The notes under the pieces: model-generated | The model's database searches: none | What the model was told of the DNA's origin: nothing | What the model saw: only the letters and a program-made list of their open reading frames with translations | Origin: an uncultured Bacilli bacterium | Lineage (GTDB): Bacteria; Bacillota_I; Bacilli_A; RF39; UBA660 | Direction: 5' to 3' | Length of the DNA stretch: 64,000 nt | Assembly (NCBI GenBank): GCA_934167825.1 | Contig: CAKPLY010000004.1 | Span: 1-64,000, forward strand | Program-made: the position numbers and the translations under genes | Shown here: in pieces, positions 17,416-25,190 of the stretch | Position numbering within the stretch: the first letter of the stretch is position 1 | Layout: the number at the start of each line of letters is the position of its first letter

Positions 17416-18345
17416 ATGAAAAAATTAATTATTTATACTATTTCTGTAATATTATTTCCTTTTTTTATTGTACTTATATATAAGATATATTTTGTTAAAG
17501 AAATACAACTTAATTATATAGAGTGTAGGATGATTAGAGTAAAGAGAATGAAAGATAATACAATAGATATAATACCTTTAGAAGAATATATAGTTGGTGT
17601 GTTAGCAGGTGAGATGCCTATTTATTTTGAAGAGGAAGCATTTATGGCACAGGCTATTGCGTCGAGAAGTTATGCTGTTAAAAGAATGGAGTATAATAAA
17701 GATAATGATTATGATGTAGTGGATTCTGTGCTTAATCAAGTTTATTTAGATAATAATTATTTAAAAGATGCTTGGGGGATTAAATATAAAGAGAATATTA
17801 ATAAATTAAGGAAGGTTGTTAATAAAACAATAGATTATGTAATGTATTATGATGACAAGGTAATAGATGCAATGTTTTTTTCTACGAGTAATTTATATAC
17901 GGAAGATGCTAGTGTGATATTTAATCTTAATTTACCTTATTTAAAGAGTGTAGATAGTTTTTGGGATAGGGATACTTCTTCGATGTTTAGAAGTAGTATT
18001 ACTTTGAATTTAAAAGACTTTTATAGTAGATTAGGTATAGAGTATAGTGATAAATTGAATTTTGAAGTAAAGGAAAGAAGTAGTACTAATCGTATAGTGA
18101 GGGCAAGTATTAATAATAAAAATATAAGTGTAAGTGAGATGTATAGTAAATTAGGACTTAGGTCTTATGATTTTTCTATTAGACAAGAAAAGAATAAGGT
18201 AATTATAAGTATGTGTGGATATGGTCATGGTGTTGGAATGAGTCAGTATGGTGCAGAAGGTATGGCAAAAGAAGGATATAAATATACAGATATACTTAAG
18301 CATTATTATAGTGGAGTTACTATTGATAAAATAAAAAATTTATAA
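17416..18345 (+). CDS. spoIID: Stage II sporulation protein D (lytic transglycosylase)
   Basis: 309 residues from ATG 17416, with AAGGG 9 bases upstream; the ATG at 17407 touches that RBS. N-terminal membrane anchor (about 3-22). The SpoIID domain contains GVLAGEMP with the catalytic Glu (about 66), AIASRSYA and the C-terminal GHGVGMSQYGA. With SpoIIM and SpoIIP it drives engulfment by degrading septal peptidoglycan. spoIIQ follows after 55 bp. Confidence 0.95.
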   Translation: MKKLIIYTISVILFPFFIVLIYKIYFVKEIQLNYIECRMIRVKRMKDNTIDIIPLEEYIVGVLAGEMPIYFEEEAFMAQAIASRSYAVKRMEYNKDNDYDVVDSVLNQVYLDNNYLKDAWGIKYKENINKLRKVVNKTIDYVMYYDDKVIDAMFFSTSNLYTEDASVIFNLNLPYLKSVDSFWDRDTSSMFRSSITLNLKDFYSRLGIEYSDKLNFEVKERSSTNRIVRASINNKNISVSEMYSKLGLRSYDFSIRQEKNKVIISMCGYGHGVGMSQYGAEGMAKEGYKYTDILKHYYSGVTIDKIKNL

Positions 18346-18400
18346 AAAAACATGTATAAAAACTTTATTTTAGTTAAGAATTAAAATAGAGGTGGAAAAA

Positions 18401-19042
18401 ATGAAAGAAAGGATTAAATTAATAGTAGTACCTAGCGTGTATGTTTTATCAATAGTATTTTTTGCAATATGTTTATATTTTGCAGGTAATATATTTAAGA
18501 AGTCTATTGCTTTAAAGAATGCAAATAAAGATACAGAATATGTGGATAATGAAATAATAGAAAAGTATGATTATGTGCCTGTTATTAATGTTAAAGAGAC
18601 AATAATTAAACCATTTACTAGTAGTGATGTTAGTGTAAGTAGAGGATTTTATGATTATACTGGCGAAGAAGAGACACAAGAAAATTCAATTATCTTTTAT
18701 GAAAATACTTATATGCAAAATTCTGGTATAGATTATTCTAGTGATAATGCATTTGATGTTGTTAGTATTCTTCCTGGAGAAGTAATTGATTTAAAAGCAG
18801 ACAATATTGTAGGTACTACAATTACAATTAGACATACAAATGATCTTATAAGTGTTTATCAAAGTTTAGGGGATGTTAATGTTAAGGTTGATGATAAAGT
18901 AGTTCAAGGACAAATAATTGCTAAGAGTGGTAAATCAAATTTAAATACTAAAAAAGAGAATAATTTACATTTTGAATTATACTATAAAGGAGAAATAGTA
19001 AATCCTGATAATTATTATGATAAAAATTTAACTGATTTATAG
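18401..19042 (+). CDS. spoIIQ: SpoIIQ-like protein with a degenerate LytM (M23) domain
   Basis: 213 residues from ATG 18401 (GAGGTGG RBS). One N-terminal membrane helix (about 8-30), then a LytM domain (about 105-205). The metal motif HxGxD reads NSGID and HxH reads NLH, so two zinc ligands are missing, as in Bacillus SpoIIQ; clostridial SpoIIQ keeps more of the site. Anchored in the forespore membrane, SpoIIQ binds SpoIIIAH to form the engulfment zipper and feeding-tube channel. The symbol rests on gene order as much as on sequence. Confidence 0.85.
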   Translation: MKERIKLIVVPSVYVLSIVFFAICLYFAGNIFKKSIALKNANKDTEYVDNEIIEKYDYVPVINVKETIIKPFTSSDVSVSRGFYDYTGEEETQENSIIFYENTYMQNSGIDYSSDNAFDVVSILPGEVIDLKADNIVGTTITIRHTNDLISVYQSLGDVNVKVDDKVVQGQIIAKSGKSNLNTKKENNLHFELYYKGEIVNPDNYYDKNLTDL

Positions 19043-19062
19043 GCAAATAATTGCCTTTTTTT
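19041..19062 (+). terminator. Terminator of spoIID-spoIIQ
   Basis: AGGCAA (19041-19046) pairs with TTGCCT (19051-19056), followed by six Ts. Confidence 0.85.
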
Positions 19063-19098
19063 AAGAAGTATTACATATAATTTCTTAAGGGAGATAAT

Positions 19099-19359
19099 AT
19101 GGATAAATATATAGAAGATAGAGTTATTAATGAATCTAAATATATAATAGATACTAAGGATACTATTAGAGATATTGCTAAAAAGTTTAATGTTAGTAAA
19201 AGTACTGTACATAAAGATTTAAGAGAAAGATTAATTAAAATAGATAGTAAAATGTATAGTGAAGTGTCAAATATATTAAAATATCATTTAGAAATTAGAC
19301 ATATTCGAGGTGGAAATGCTACTTTGTTAAAATATTTAGAAAGAAAATTAGAGTTTTAA
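19099..19359 (+). CDS. spoIIID: Stage III sporulation protein D, transcription factor
   Basis: 86 residues. N-terminal HTH (IRDIAKKFNVSKSTVHKDL, about 29-47) and the family-specific C-terminal HIRGGNATLLKY (about 69-80). In Bacillus SpoIIID tunes sigma E and sigma K regulons in the mother cell. AAGGGAG RBS; upstream CATATAAT (about 19073) could be part of a sigma-E-type promoter, but no matching -35 is evident. mbl follows, exactly as in Bacillus. Confidence 0.95.
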   Translation: MDKYIEDRVINESKYIIDTKDTIRDIAKKFNVSKSTVHKDLRERLIKIDSKMYSEVSNILKYHLEIRHIRGGNATLLKYLERKLEF

Positions 19360-19412
19360 CTATAAAAAATATACAAATTATGGTAAAATATTCATTAGGG
19401 ATGGTGATATTT

Positions 19413-20402
19413 ATGTTTAATAAAGATATTGGTATTGATTTAGGTACTGCTAATGTACTTATATATATAAAAGGACAAGGCATAGTGTTAAATGAACCAA
19501 GTGTTGTTGCAATTGATTCAGAGACTAAAAAACCTCTTGCAGTTGGTATTGAAGCACATGAAATGCTTGGTAGAACTCCTGGTAAGGTAAAAGCAATTAA
19601 ACCTATGAAAGATGGTGTTATTGCAGACTTTGATACTACAGAGGTTATGCTTAGTTATTTTATAAAAAAAGTAAATGGCAAGAGTTTCTTTTCTCGACCT
19701 AGAATACTAATTTGTTGTCCTTCAAATATCACTCAAGTAGAAAAAAATGCTATAAAGGAGGCTGCTGAGAGAACTGGTGCTAAAAAAGTTTTCTTAGAAG
19801 AGGAACCTAAGGTTGCTTCAATAGGAGCAGGTATGGATATATCTAAGCCTAGTGGTAATATGGTTATTGATATTGGTGGAGGTACAACAGATATTGCTAT
19901 TTTGTCTTTAGGAGGAATAGTTAATAGTACATCAATTAGGATTGCTGGTAATGCATTTGATAATGATATTGTTAAGTATATAAAAGAAAAATATAAACTA
20001 CTTGTAGGAGATAGAACTGCTGAAGAAATAAAAATGACTATTGGAACTGTTTTTCCTGGTAGTAGGAATGAAAAGATGGAAGTAAGAGGTAGAGATTTAG
20101 TTACTGGACTTCCTCATTCGATTACTATTACTTCAAGTGAAGTAGAGGAAGCGTTAAGAGAAAGTGTTTATTTAATTATACATGCAATTAAAGGTATATT
20201 AGAGCAAACACCTCCTGAATTATCTGCAGATATTATTGATAAGGGAATAGTTCTTACTGGTGGTGGTGCTTTAGTAGATGGATTTAGTGAGTTATTAAAT
20301 CAAGAATTAAAAGTTCCTGTATTTATAGCAGAAAGTCCGCTTACTTGTGTAGCAGAAGGTACTGGTGTATTACTAGATAATTTGCATATGTTAGATAGAT
20401 AA
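19413..20402 (+). CDS. mbl: MreB-family actin-like protein (Mbl)
   Basis: 329 residues from ATG 19413 (AGGGATGG RBS; earlier in-frame starts lack one). Actin-type phosphate loops are IGIDLGTAN (about 6-14) and VIDIGGGTTDIA (about 152-163), and the adenosine loop is VLTGGGALVDG (about 277-287). MreB-type filaments steer lateral wall synthesis. mreC/mreD are not adjacent, and the gene follows spoIIID, which identifies it as mbl rather than mreB. Confidence 0.93.
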   Translation: MFNKDIGIDLGTANVLIYIKGQGIVLNEPSVVAIDSETKKPLAVGIEAHEMLGRTPGKVKAIKPMKDGVIADFDTTEVMLSYFIKKVNGKSFFSRPRILICCPSNITQVEKNAIKEAAERTGAKKVFLEEEPKVASIGAGMDISKPSGNMVIDIGGGTTDIAILSLGGIVNSTSIRIAGNAFDNDIVKYIKEKYKLLVGDRTAEEIKMTIGTVFPGSRNEKMEVRGRDLVTGLPHSITITSSEVEEALRESVYLIIHAIKGILEQTPPELSADIIDKGIVLTGGGALVDGFSELLNQELKVPVFIAESPLTCVAEGTGVLLDNLHMLDR

Positions 20403-20432
20403 GATGAATATTTAAAAGTATTTGTCTTTTTT
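20403..20432 (+). terminator. Terminator of mbl
   Basis: GATGAATATT (20403-20412) pairs with AGTATTTGTC (20417-20426), with G-U pairs, followed by TTTTTT. Confidence 0.7.
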
Positions 20433-20434
20433 AT

Positions 20435-20463
20435 TTGCAAATTTTTTGTAAATATGATATTAT
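20435..20463 (+). promoter_or_regulatory. Promoter of the G-tract leader and surface-protein gene
   Basis: TTGCAA (20435-20440), a 17-bp spacer and TATTAT (20458-20463). It would start a transcript near 20470 with the leader ORF, a terminator-like hairpin and then the surface-protein gene. Confidence 0.55.
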
Positions 20464-20533
20464 TTAGATGTATGTAAAAGAGTTTGTGATTTTTAAAAAA
20501 TATTGCAAAAATTTTAGAAAGGAGCCCCTAATT

Positions 20534-20599
20534 ATGAATAGAGTAGATTTAATAAATTATAACATTTATGCTATCGGGGGGGGGCCAATTAACATATAA
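20534..20599 (+). CDS. Short leader peptide containing a G9 tract (candidate phase-variable ORF)
   Basis: AAAGGAG then CCCC and ATG at 20534 open a 21-codon ORF whose codons 15-17 are a run of nine Gs (20576-20584). As written it stops at 20597. With one G fewer (or two more) the frame stays open for 39 codons to a stop at 20654 and passes through the 5' arm of the hairpin at 20622. A pure G9 run in DNA this AT-rich is exceptional. Such runs mutate by slippage. I propose a switchable leader peptide. A sequencing or assembly error in the run cannot be excluded. Confidence 0.5.
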   Translation: MNRVDLINYNIYAIGGGPINI

Positions 20600-20621
20600 T
20601 AATAATATAATAATTGAAAGT

Positions 20622-20676
20622 AAAACTATAGATAAAATGTCTAGAAATAGATAGTTTTTGTCTATAGTTTTTTTGT
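20622..20676 (+). terminator. Terminator/attenuator hairpin ahead of the surface-protein gene
   Basis: AAAACTATAGA (20622-20632) pairs with TCTATAGTTTT (20661-20671) over 11 bp and runs into Ts. The same 5' arm can instead pair with ATAGTTTT (20651-20658), giving two exclusive folds. It lies between the leader ORF and the RBS of the next gene, the layout of a transcription attenuator. Confidence 0.6.
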
Positions 20677-20696
20677 GTATAAAAAGGAGTTAGATT

Positions 20697-22115
20697 ATGA
20701 AAAGAGTAATAAATTTTGTAGACAAGAAAGAATTAATAATAATAACTGTGCTTACTTTTTTAATTGCACTTACAGGACTATTTGCAACATATGCAATAGA
20801 TACTAGTTTAAGTTATAATGATACCACAGAATATGATATGTCACTTAGTTTTGATTTATCAGCATCCACGAATAAACAAGTAACAATACAAGCAGGTAAA
20901 ACAAAATTCTTTGATATAGATGTTAAAAATAGTAATAATGGTACAATACAGTACGGTATTGCATACTCTATGGTTACACCATCAACCTTGCCTGATGGAG
21001 TAACTATTGCAAAGTCCTGGAAGAGTGTTAATCCCCCAAGTGGATTAATTAATGCAAACACAACTTTACCAGTAACAATAGCAGTAGAAAATACAACATC
21101 TACAGATATTACTATATCTTTATCAATAATAAATGGTTATGAAAAAGGTGGAGATTTAATAGTACCTACTGGTAAAGTATTAATAGATGGAGAATATAAC
21201 CCTGTTGGTGAAGAAGAAATTACAAGATATTATATGAAGGGGTATGATACATCGTTTAACGAAGTTTCTTTTAGCAATGACGAATGTTTAAATCTTGATT
21301 TTACAGAAGATGTCGTTAATTGCTTAATGGAAGCGGGACCTAAATTCTTAAACTCTAATATTGCTTCTTCTCAAGTTTTAACGATTAATATAGTTAAATT
21401 TGATGAAGTACCTTCTGGAGTAGGAAGTGCTATTGATATATCAAGGGACCAAGATAATTCAGTCTTGTTATATTCAAAAACTTCCACAAAAACTGGTTAT
21501 GCTGGCGAAAGTTTGTATGATTTATATGTTGCTACAGAAAATGGAAAAGTATTTTTAACGAGTGGTGCAAATTTATTTGCTTACATGATTAATTTAAGAA
21601 GTGTTGATTTATCTAATATGTATACTAATGAAGTTACAGATATGAGTGGTATGTTTGCGGGATGTGTAGTTTTATCTAGTATTGATGTTAGTAATTTTAA
21701 TACGTCAAATGTAACGAATATGAGTGGTATGTTTTATGGTTGGGTAACCGGTTTGATATCAACCGGTGCTAGTGTTAAAAGTATTAATCTTAACAGTTTT
21801 GATACGTCTAAGGTTACTGATATGAGTTATATGTTTTATTGCTTAAAACGTTTAACTACTTTAGATGTTAGTAATTTTGATACATCTAATGTAACCAATA
21901 TGAATAGAATGTTTCTGTATATGGAATCATTAGTAACTTTGTATGCGAGTGATAAATTTGTTACAACTAATGTAACAACAAGTAGTTATATGTTTTCTGG
22001 AGATACAAAACTAGTTGGTGGTAATGGTACAGCATATAATTCAAATTATGTAGATAAAACATATGCAAGAATAGATACTTCTAGTACTCCGGGATATTTT
22101 ACGTTAAAAAGTTAA
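20697..22115 (+). CDS. BspA-like (DUF285) repeat surface protein
   Basis: 472 residues. An N-terminal membrane/signal segment (about 12-31, ending FATYAID) is followed by a beta-rich domain (about 35-165) resembling TasA/camelysin-type fibre proteins. Then come DUF285 repeats (about 300-440) of the form VTDMSGMF..C..L..IDVSNFNTSNVTNMS, seen in mycoplasma and BspA-type adhesins. There is no C-terminal sortase motif, so anchoring is probably by the N-terminal helix, or the protein is secreted. AAAAGGAG RBS. Located behind the G9 leader, which suggests switched expression. Likely contacts host or community surfaces, by analogy. Confidence 0.7.
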   Translation: MKRVINFVDKKELIIITVLTFLIALTGLFATYAIDTSLSYNDTTEYDMSLSFDLSASTNKQVTIQAGKTKFFDIDVKNSNNGTIQYGIAYSMVTPSTLPDGVTIAKSWKSVNPPSGLINANTTLPVTIAVENTTSTDITISLSIINGYEKGGDLIVPTGKVLIDGEYNPVGEEEITRYYMKGYDTSFNEVSFSNDECLNLDFTEDVVNCLMEAGPKFLNSNIASSQVLTINIVKFDEVPSGVGSAIDISRDQDNSVLLYSKTSTKTGYAGESLYDLYVATENGKVFLTSGANLFAYMINLRSVDLSNMYTNEVTDMSGMFAGCVVLSSIDVSNFNTSNVTNMSGMFYGWVTGLISTGASVKSINLNSFDTSKVTDMSYMFYCLKRLTTLDVSNFDTSNVTNMNRMFLYMESLVTLYASDKFVTTNVTTSSYMFSGDTKLVGGNGTAYNSNYVDKTYARIDTSSTPGYFTLKS

Positions 22116-22122
22116 GATATAG

Positions 22123-22154
22123 AAAGTTTAGAATTTAATGTTTAAACTTTTTTT
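22123..22154 (+). terminator. Terminator of the surface-protein gene
   Basis: AAAGTTTA (22123-22130) pairs with TAAACTTT (22143-22150), followed by Ts. Confidence 0.8.
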
Positions 22155-22155
22155 C

Positions 22156-22184
22156 TTGTAAAAAGATATGCATAATGTTATAAT
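22156..22184 (+). promoter_or_regulatory. Promoter of the DUF951-AbgT operon
   Basis: TTGTAA (22156-22161), exactly 17 bp, TATAAT (22179-22184). GAAAGGAG and ATG follow 22 bp on. Confidence 0.75.
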
Positions 22185-22205
22185 TAATATTGAAAGGAGT
22201 AATCT

Positions 22206-22403
22206 ATGAATAAGGAATATAAACTTGGTAGTCATGTGATTATGAAGAAAGACCATCCTTGTGGTACTAATTTATGGGAGGTAGTAAGGTTGGGTGCTGA
22301 TATTAAAATTAAATGTATAAATTGTGGTAGATGTATTATGTTACCTAGAATAGAATTTGATAAAAAGTTAAAGAAGGTGGTTAAAGATGAAGAAGAGAAA
22401 TAA
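22206..22403 (+). CDS. DUF951 family protein
   Basis: 65 residues. The family signature is plain: MKKDHPCGTNLWEVVRLGADIKIKC split by a CINCGR pair, then MLPR. A small soluble protein, possibly nucleic-acid-binding, of unknown function, widespread in Bacillota and often near ychF, as here. It overlaps the transporter gene by 17 bp. Confidence 0.9.
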   Translation: MNKEYKLGSHVIMKKDHPCGTNLWEVVRLGADIKIKCINCGRCIMLPRIEFDKKLKKVVKDEEEK

Positions 22404-23928
22404 AGAGTTTAAACTTCATCCAGCACTATTGTTTCTTGTTTTAACTTTTGTTATTATGATAGTTAGTAGTATTGGGGGACTTCTTAATATAGAGACTAGT
22501 TATTATACGGTAAATAGTAATACTGGTAATTTAGAGAGTAAAGTTGTTCTTATTAATAACTTATTTAATAGAACAGGATTACAAAATCTTGTTAGTAATA
22601 TGCTTTCTAATTTTATAAATTTTGCTCCTTTGGGTAATTTGATTATTGGTCTTTTGGGGGTAGGAGTAGCATATAAATCTGGATATTTAGTTAGTTTATT
22701 TAAGATATTATCAAAGAAGATATCTAGAAAGACATTTACTTTTTTAGTTGTACTTCTTGGTATTATTTCTAGTATGTTTTTTCCAGTAGGTTATGTAATA
22801 TTAATTCCTATAGCAGCGATATTATTTATTACTTTAGGACGTCATCCTTCGGCGGGAATATGTGCTGCATTTGCAGGTATTACTTTTGGATATGGTGCAA
22901 ATATTGTTGTTAATGGATTGGATAGTATGCTTATAGATTATACTAGTAGTGCTTCTAGTATACTAGATTCGGTGTATAAAGTTAATATAAATGGTAATAT
23001 ATATTTTATGATTATTAGTACTATATTACTTGCATATTTAGGTATGATTATTACTGAGAGATATGTTATACCTAAACTTGGTAGATATAATTTTACTGAA
23101 GAAGAAACATTAGAGATAAATAATGAAGTAACTACTAAAGAAAAGAAAGGTGTATCTATTGCACTTCTTACTTCTTTACTTATTGCTTTAATACTTATTT
23201 ATACTATTATACCAGGACTTCCTTTTTCAGGATTGTTCTTGTATCTTAAGGATAGTTTATATGTAGATCAATTATTTGGGGATAATTCATATTTTAATCA
23301 GGGTGTTACTGTTATATTTAGTGCTTTACTTATTGTTGCAGGACTTGTATATGGATTTAGAGTTAAGACTATTAGAAACAATAGAGATTTAGTAGATGGT
23401 ATGAGTTATTATATAAAAGATGTTGCTTCAATACTAGTACTTATATTCTTTGCTTCACAATTTTGTGCAATATTTAAAGAAACTAATATAGGAGTGTTTG
23501 TTGTTAGTTCTTTAACTGAAATAATTAATTCAATTGAAATAAGTGGATTAGTACTTGTTATTCTTACATTTTTAGTTACTATTATTTGTACTTTATTTGT
23601 GCCTTCAGCAGTAACTAAATGGGCTATTATGTCTCCAATTATTGTTCCTATGTTTATGCAAAGTTCTATGACTCCAGAATTTGCACAAGCGGTATTTAGA
23701 GCAGGTGATTCTGCGGTTAAGGGTATTACTCCGTTATTTAGTTATTTTGTAATACTTATAGGGTTCTTACAGATATATAATAAGAAGAAAGATGTTGTTA
23801 GTTTAACTGATACTTTAGGAATAATACTTCCTTATGCTTTGATATATAGTATTTTATGGTTTATAATTATTTTAGCATTTTATATTATAGGACTTCCTAT
23901 TGGCGTAGGAACAGGAGTTATGTTATAG
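22387..23928 (+). CDS. AbgT-family transporter
   Basis: 513 residues with about 11-13 membrane helices. Typical AbgT features are the long first extracytoplasmic loop (NIETSYY..NSNTG..), GLLGVGVAYKSGY, a central ITFGYGANIVVNG and the C-terminal SAVTKWAIMSPIIVPMFMQ. Family members import p-aminobenzoyl-glutamate or export sulfonamides; which applies cannot be told. It starts inside the DUF951 gene. Confidence 0.85.
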   Translation: MKKRNKEFKLHPALLFLVLTFVIMIVSSIGGLLNIETSYYTVNSNTGNLESKVVLINNLFNRTGLQNLVSNMLSNFINFAPLGNLIIGLLGVGVAYKSGYLVSLFKILSKKISRKTFTFLVVLLGIISSMFFPVGYVILIPIAAILFITLGRHPSAGICAAFAGITFGYGANIVVNGLDSMLIDYTSSASSILDSVYKVNINGNIYFMIISTILLAYLGMIITERYVIPKLGRYNFTEEETLEINNEVTTKEKKGVSIALLTSLLIALILIYTIIPGLPFSGLFLYLKDSLYVDQLFGDNSYFNQGVTVIFSALLIVAGLVYGFRVKTIRNNRDLVDGMSYYIKDVASILVLIFFASQFCAIFKETNIGVFVVSSLTEIINSIEISGLVLVILTFLVTIICTLFVPSAVTKWAIMSPIIVPMFMQSSMTPEFAQAVFRAGDSAVKGITPLFSYFVILIGFLQIYNKKKDVVSLTDTLGIILPYALIYSILWFIIILAFYIIGLPIGVGTGVML

Positions 23929-24007
23929 AAATATTTTAGGATATTTCTTTTTTTACTTGTCTTTTAGGTTAAATATATGTATAATACTTATGGAAGTGAG
24001 TGATTTT

Positions 24008-25105
24008 ATGAGTTTAAAAGCTGGTATAGTGGGACTTCCTAATGTTGGAAAATCTACTTTATTTAACGCAATTACAAAACAAAATATATTAGCTGCAAAT
24101 TATCCTTTTGCTACTATAGAACCTAATGTTGGAATAGTTAATGTTCCTGATGTTAGAATAGATAAATTAAATGAAATGTATAATCCTAAGAGTTTGATTC
24201 CTACTAGTTATGAGTTTAATGACATAGCAGGATTAGTTAAGGGTGCTAGTAATGGAGAAGGACTTGGTAATAAGTTTTTATCTCATATTAGACAAGTTGA
24301 TGCAGTAGTAGAGGTTGTTAGATGTTTTCGCGATTCAAATATAATACATGTTGATAGTAGTATAGATCCTCTTAGAGATATAGATGTTATTAATATAGAA
24401 CTTGCTATGAGTGATTTAGAAATTATTGATAATAGAATTAATAAGATTGGTAAGAAAGCAATGACTACTAAAGATAAAAAAGATTTAAAAGAAATAGAAG
24501 TATTAAATAAACTAAAATTAGGATTAGAAAGTGGTATTCCTGCGAGAAAGTTAGGACTTGATGATGAAGAGAAAAGTTTAGTTAGTTCATTTAATTTAAT
24601 TACTTTAAAACCTATTATATATGCACTTAATGTTAGTGAAGATGATTTGATTAATGGAAATGAATTTGTTGATTTAGTTAGTGATATGGCAAAAAAAGAG
24701 GGTAGTGAAATAGTTGTTATTTGTGCAAAAATAGAGAGTGAACTTGCGGAGTTATCAACAGAAGAACAAGAAGAATATTTAAATGAAATAGGCATAAAAG
24801 AAAGTGGATTATCACAGCTTATTAAGAAGACATATTCTTTACTAGGATTATCTACATTCTTTACGGTAGGTAGTGATGAAGTTAGAGCATGGACATTTAA
24901 GAATGGTATGAAAGCACCAGAGTGTGCAGGTATTATTCATAGTGATTTTGAACGTGGATTTATTAGAGCAGAAGTTATAAGTTATGATGATTTAATTAAA
25001 TATGGAAGTGAAAATGCTGTTAGAGAAAATGGTAAGATGAGACTTGAGGGAAAAGATTATGTTATGCAAGATGGAGATATTTGTCACTTTAGATTTAATG
25101 TATAG
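24008..25105 (+). CDS. ychF: YchF/OLA1-type redox-regulated ATPase
   Basis: 365 residues from ATG 24008, the family's normal length; the upstream 17 codons lack an RBS at their start. The G1 loop is GLPNVGKST (about 9-17); DIAGLV (G3) and a NVSEDD-type G4 that replaces NKxD explain the ATP preference. The C-terminal TGS-like domain ends KDYVMQDGDICHFRFNV. Binds ribosomes and influences stress responses. Monocistronic, ended by a terminator. Confidence 0.96.
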   Translation: MSLKAGIVGLPNVGKSTLFNAITKQNILAANYPFATIEPNVGIVNVPDVRIDKLNEMYNPKSLIPTSYEFNDIAGLVKGASNGEGLGNKFLSHIRQVDAVVEVVRCFRDSNIIHVDSSIDPLRDIDVINIELAMSDLEIIDNRINKIGKKAMTTKDKKDLKEIEVLNKLKLGLESGIPARKLGLDDEEKSLVSSFNLITLKPIIYALNVSEDDLINGNEFVDLVSDMAKKEGSEIVVICAKIESELAELSTEEQEEYLNEIGIKESGLSQLIKKTYSLLGLSTFFTVGSDEVRAWTFKNGMKAPECAGIIHSDFERGFIRAEVISYDDLIKYGSENAVRENGKMRLEGKDYVMQDGDICHFRFNV

Positions 25106-25128
25106 AACTAGTATTTAGTTCTTTTTTT
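25104..25128 (+). terminator. Terminator of ychF
   Basis: AGAACTA (25104-25110) pairs with TAGTTCT (25116-25122), followed by a T-run. Confidence 0.85.
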
Positions 25129-25190
25129 CGAGCATTTATTCTTTATATTTTTGATATATTATTGTATAATTAATATGAAAGGTGGATAAT

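Noticed and set aside
24283..24795. 170-codon minus-strand ORF inside ychF
   Set aside because: Ser/Leu/Ile-rich mirror of a conserved gene, no RBS; a product of codon bias.
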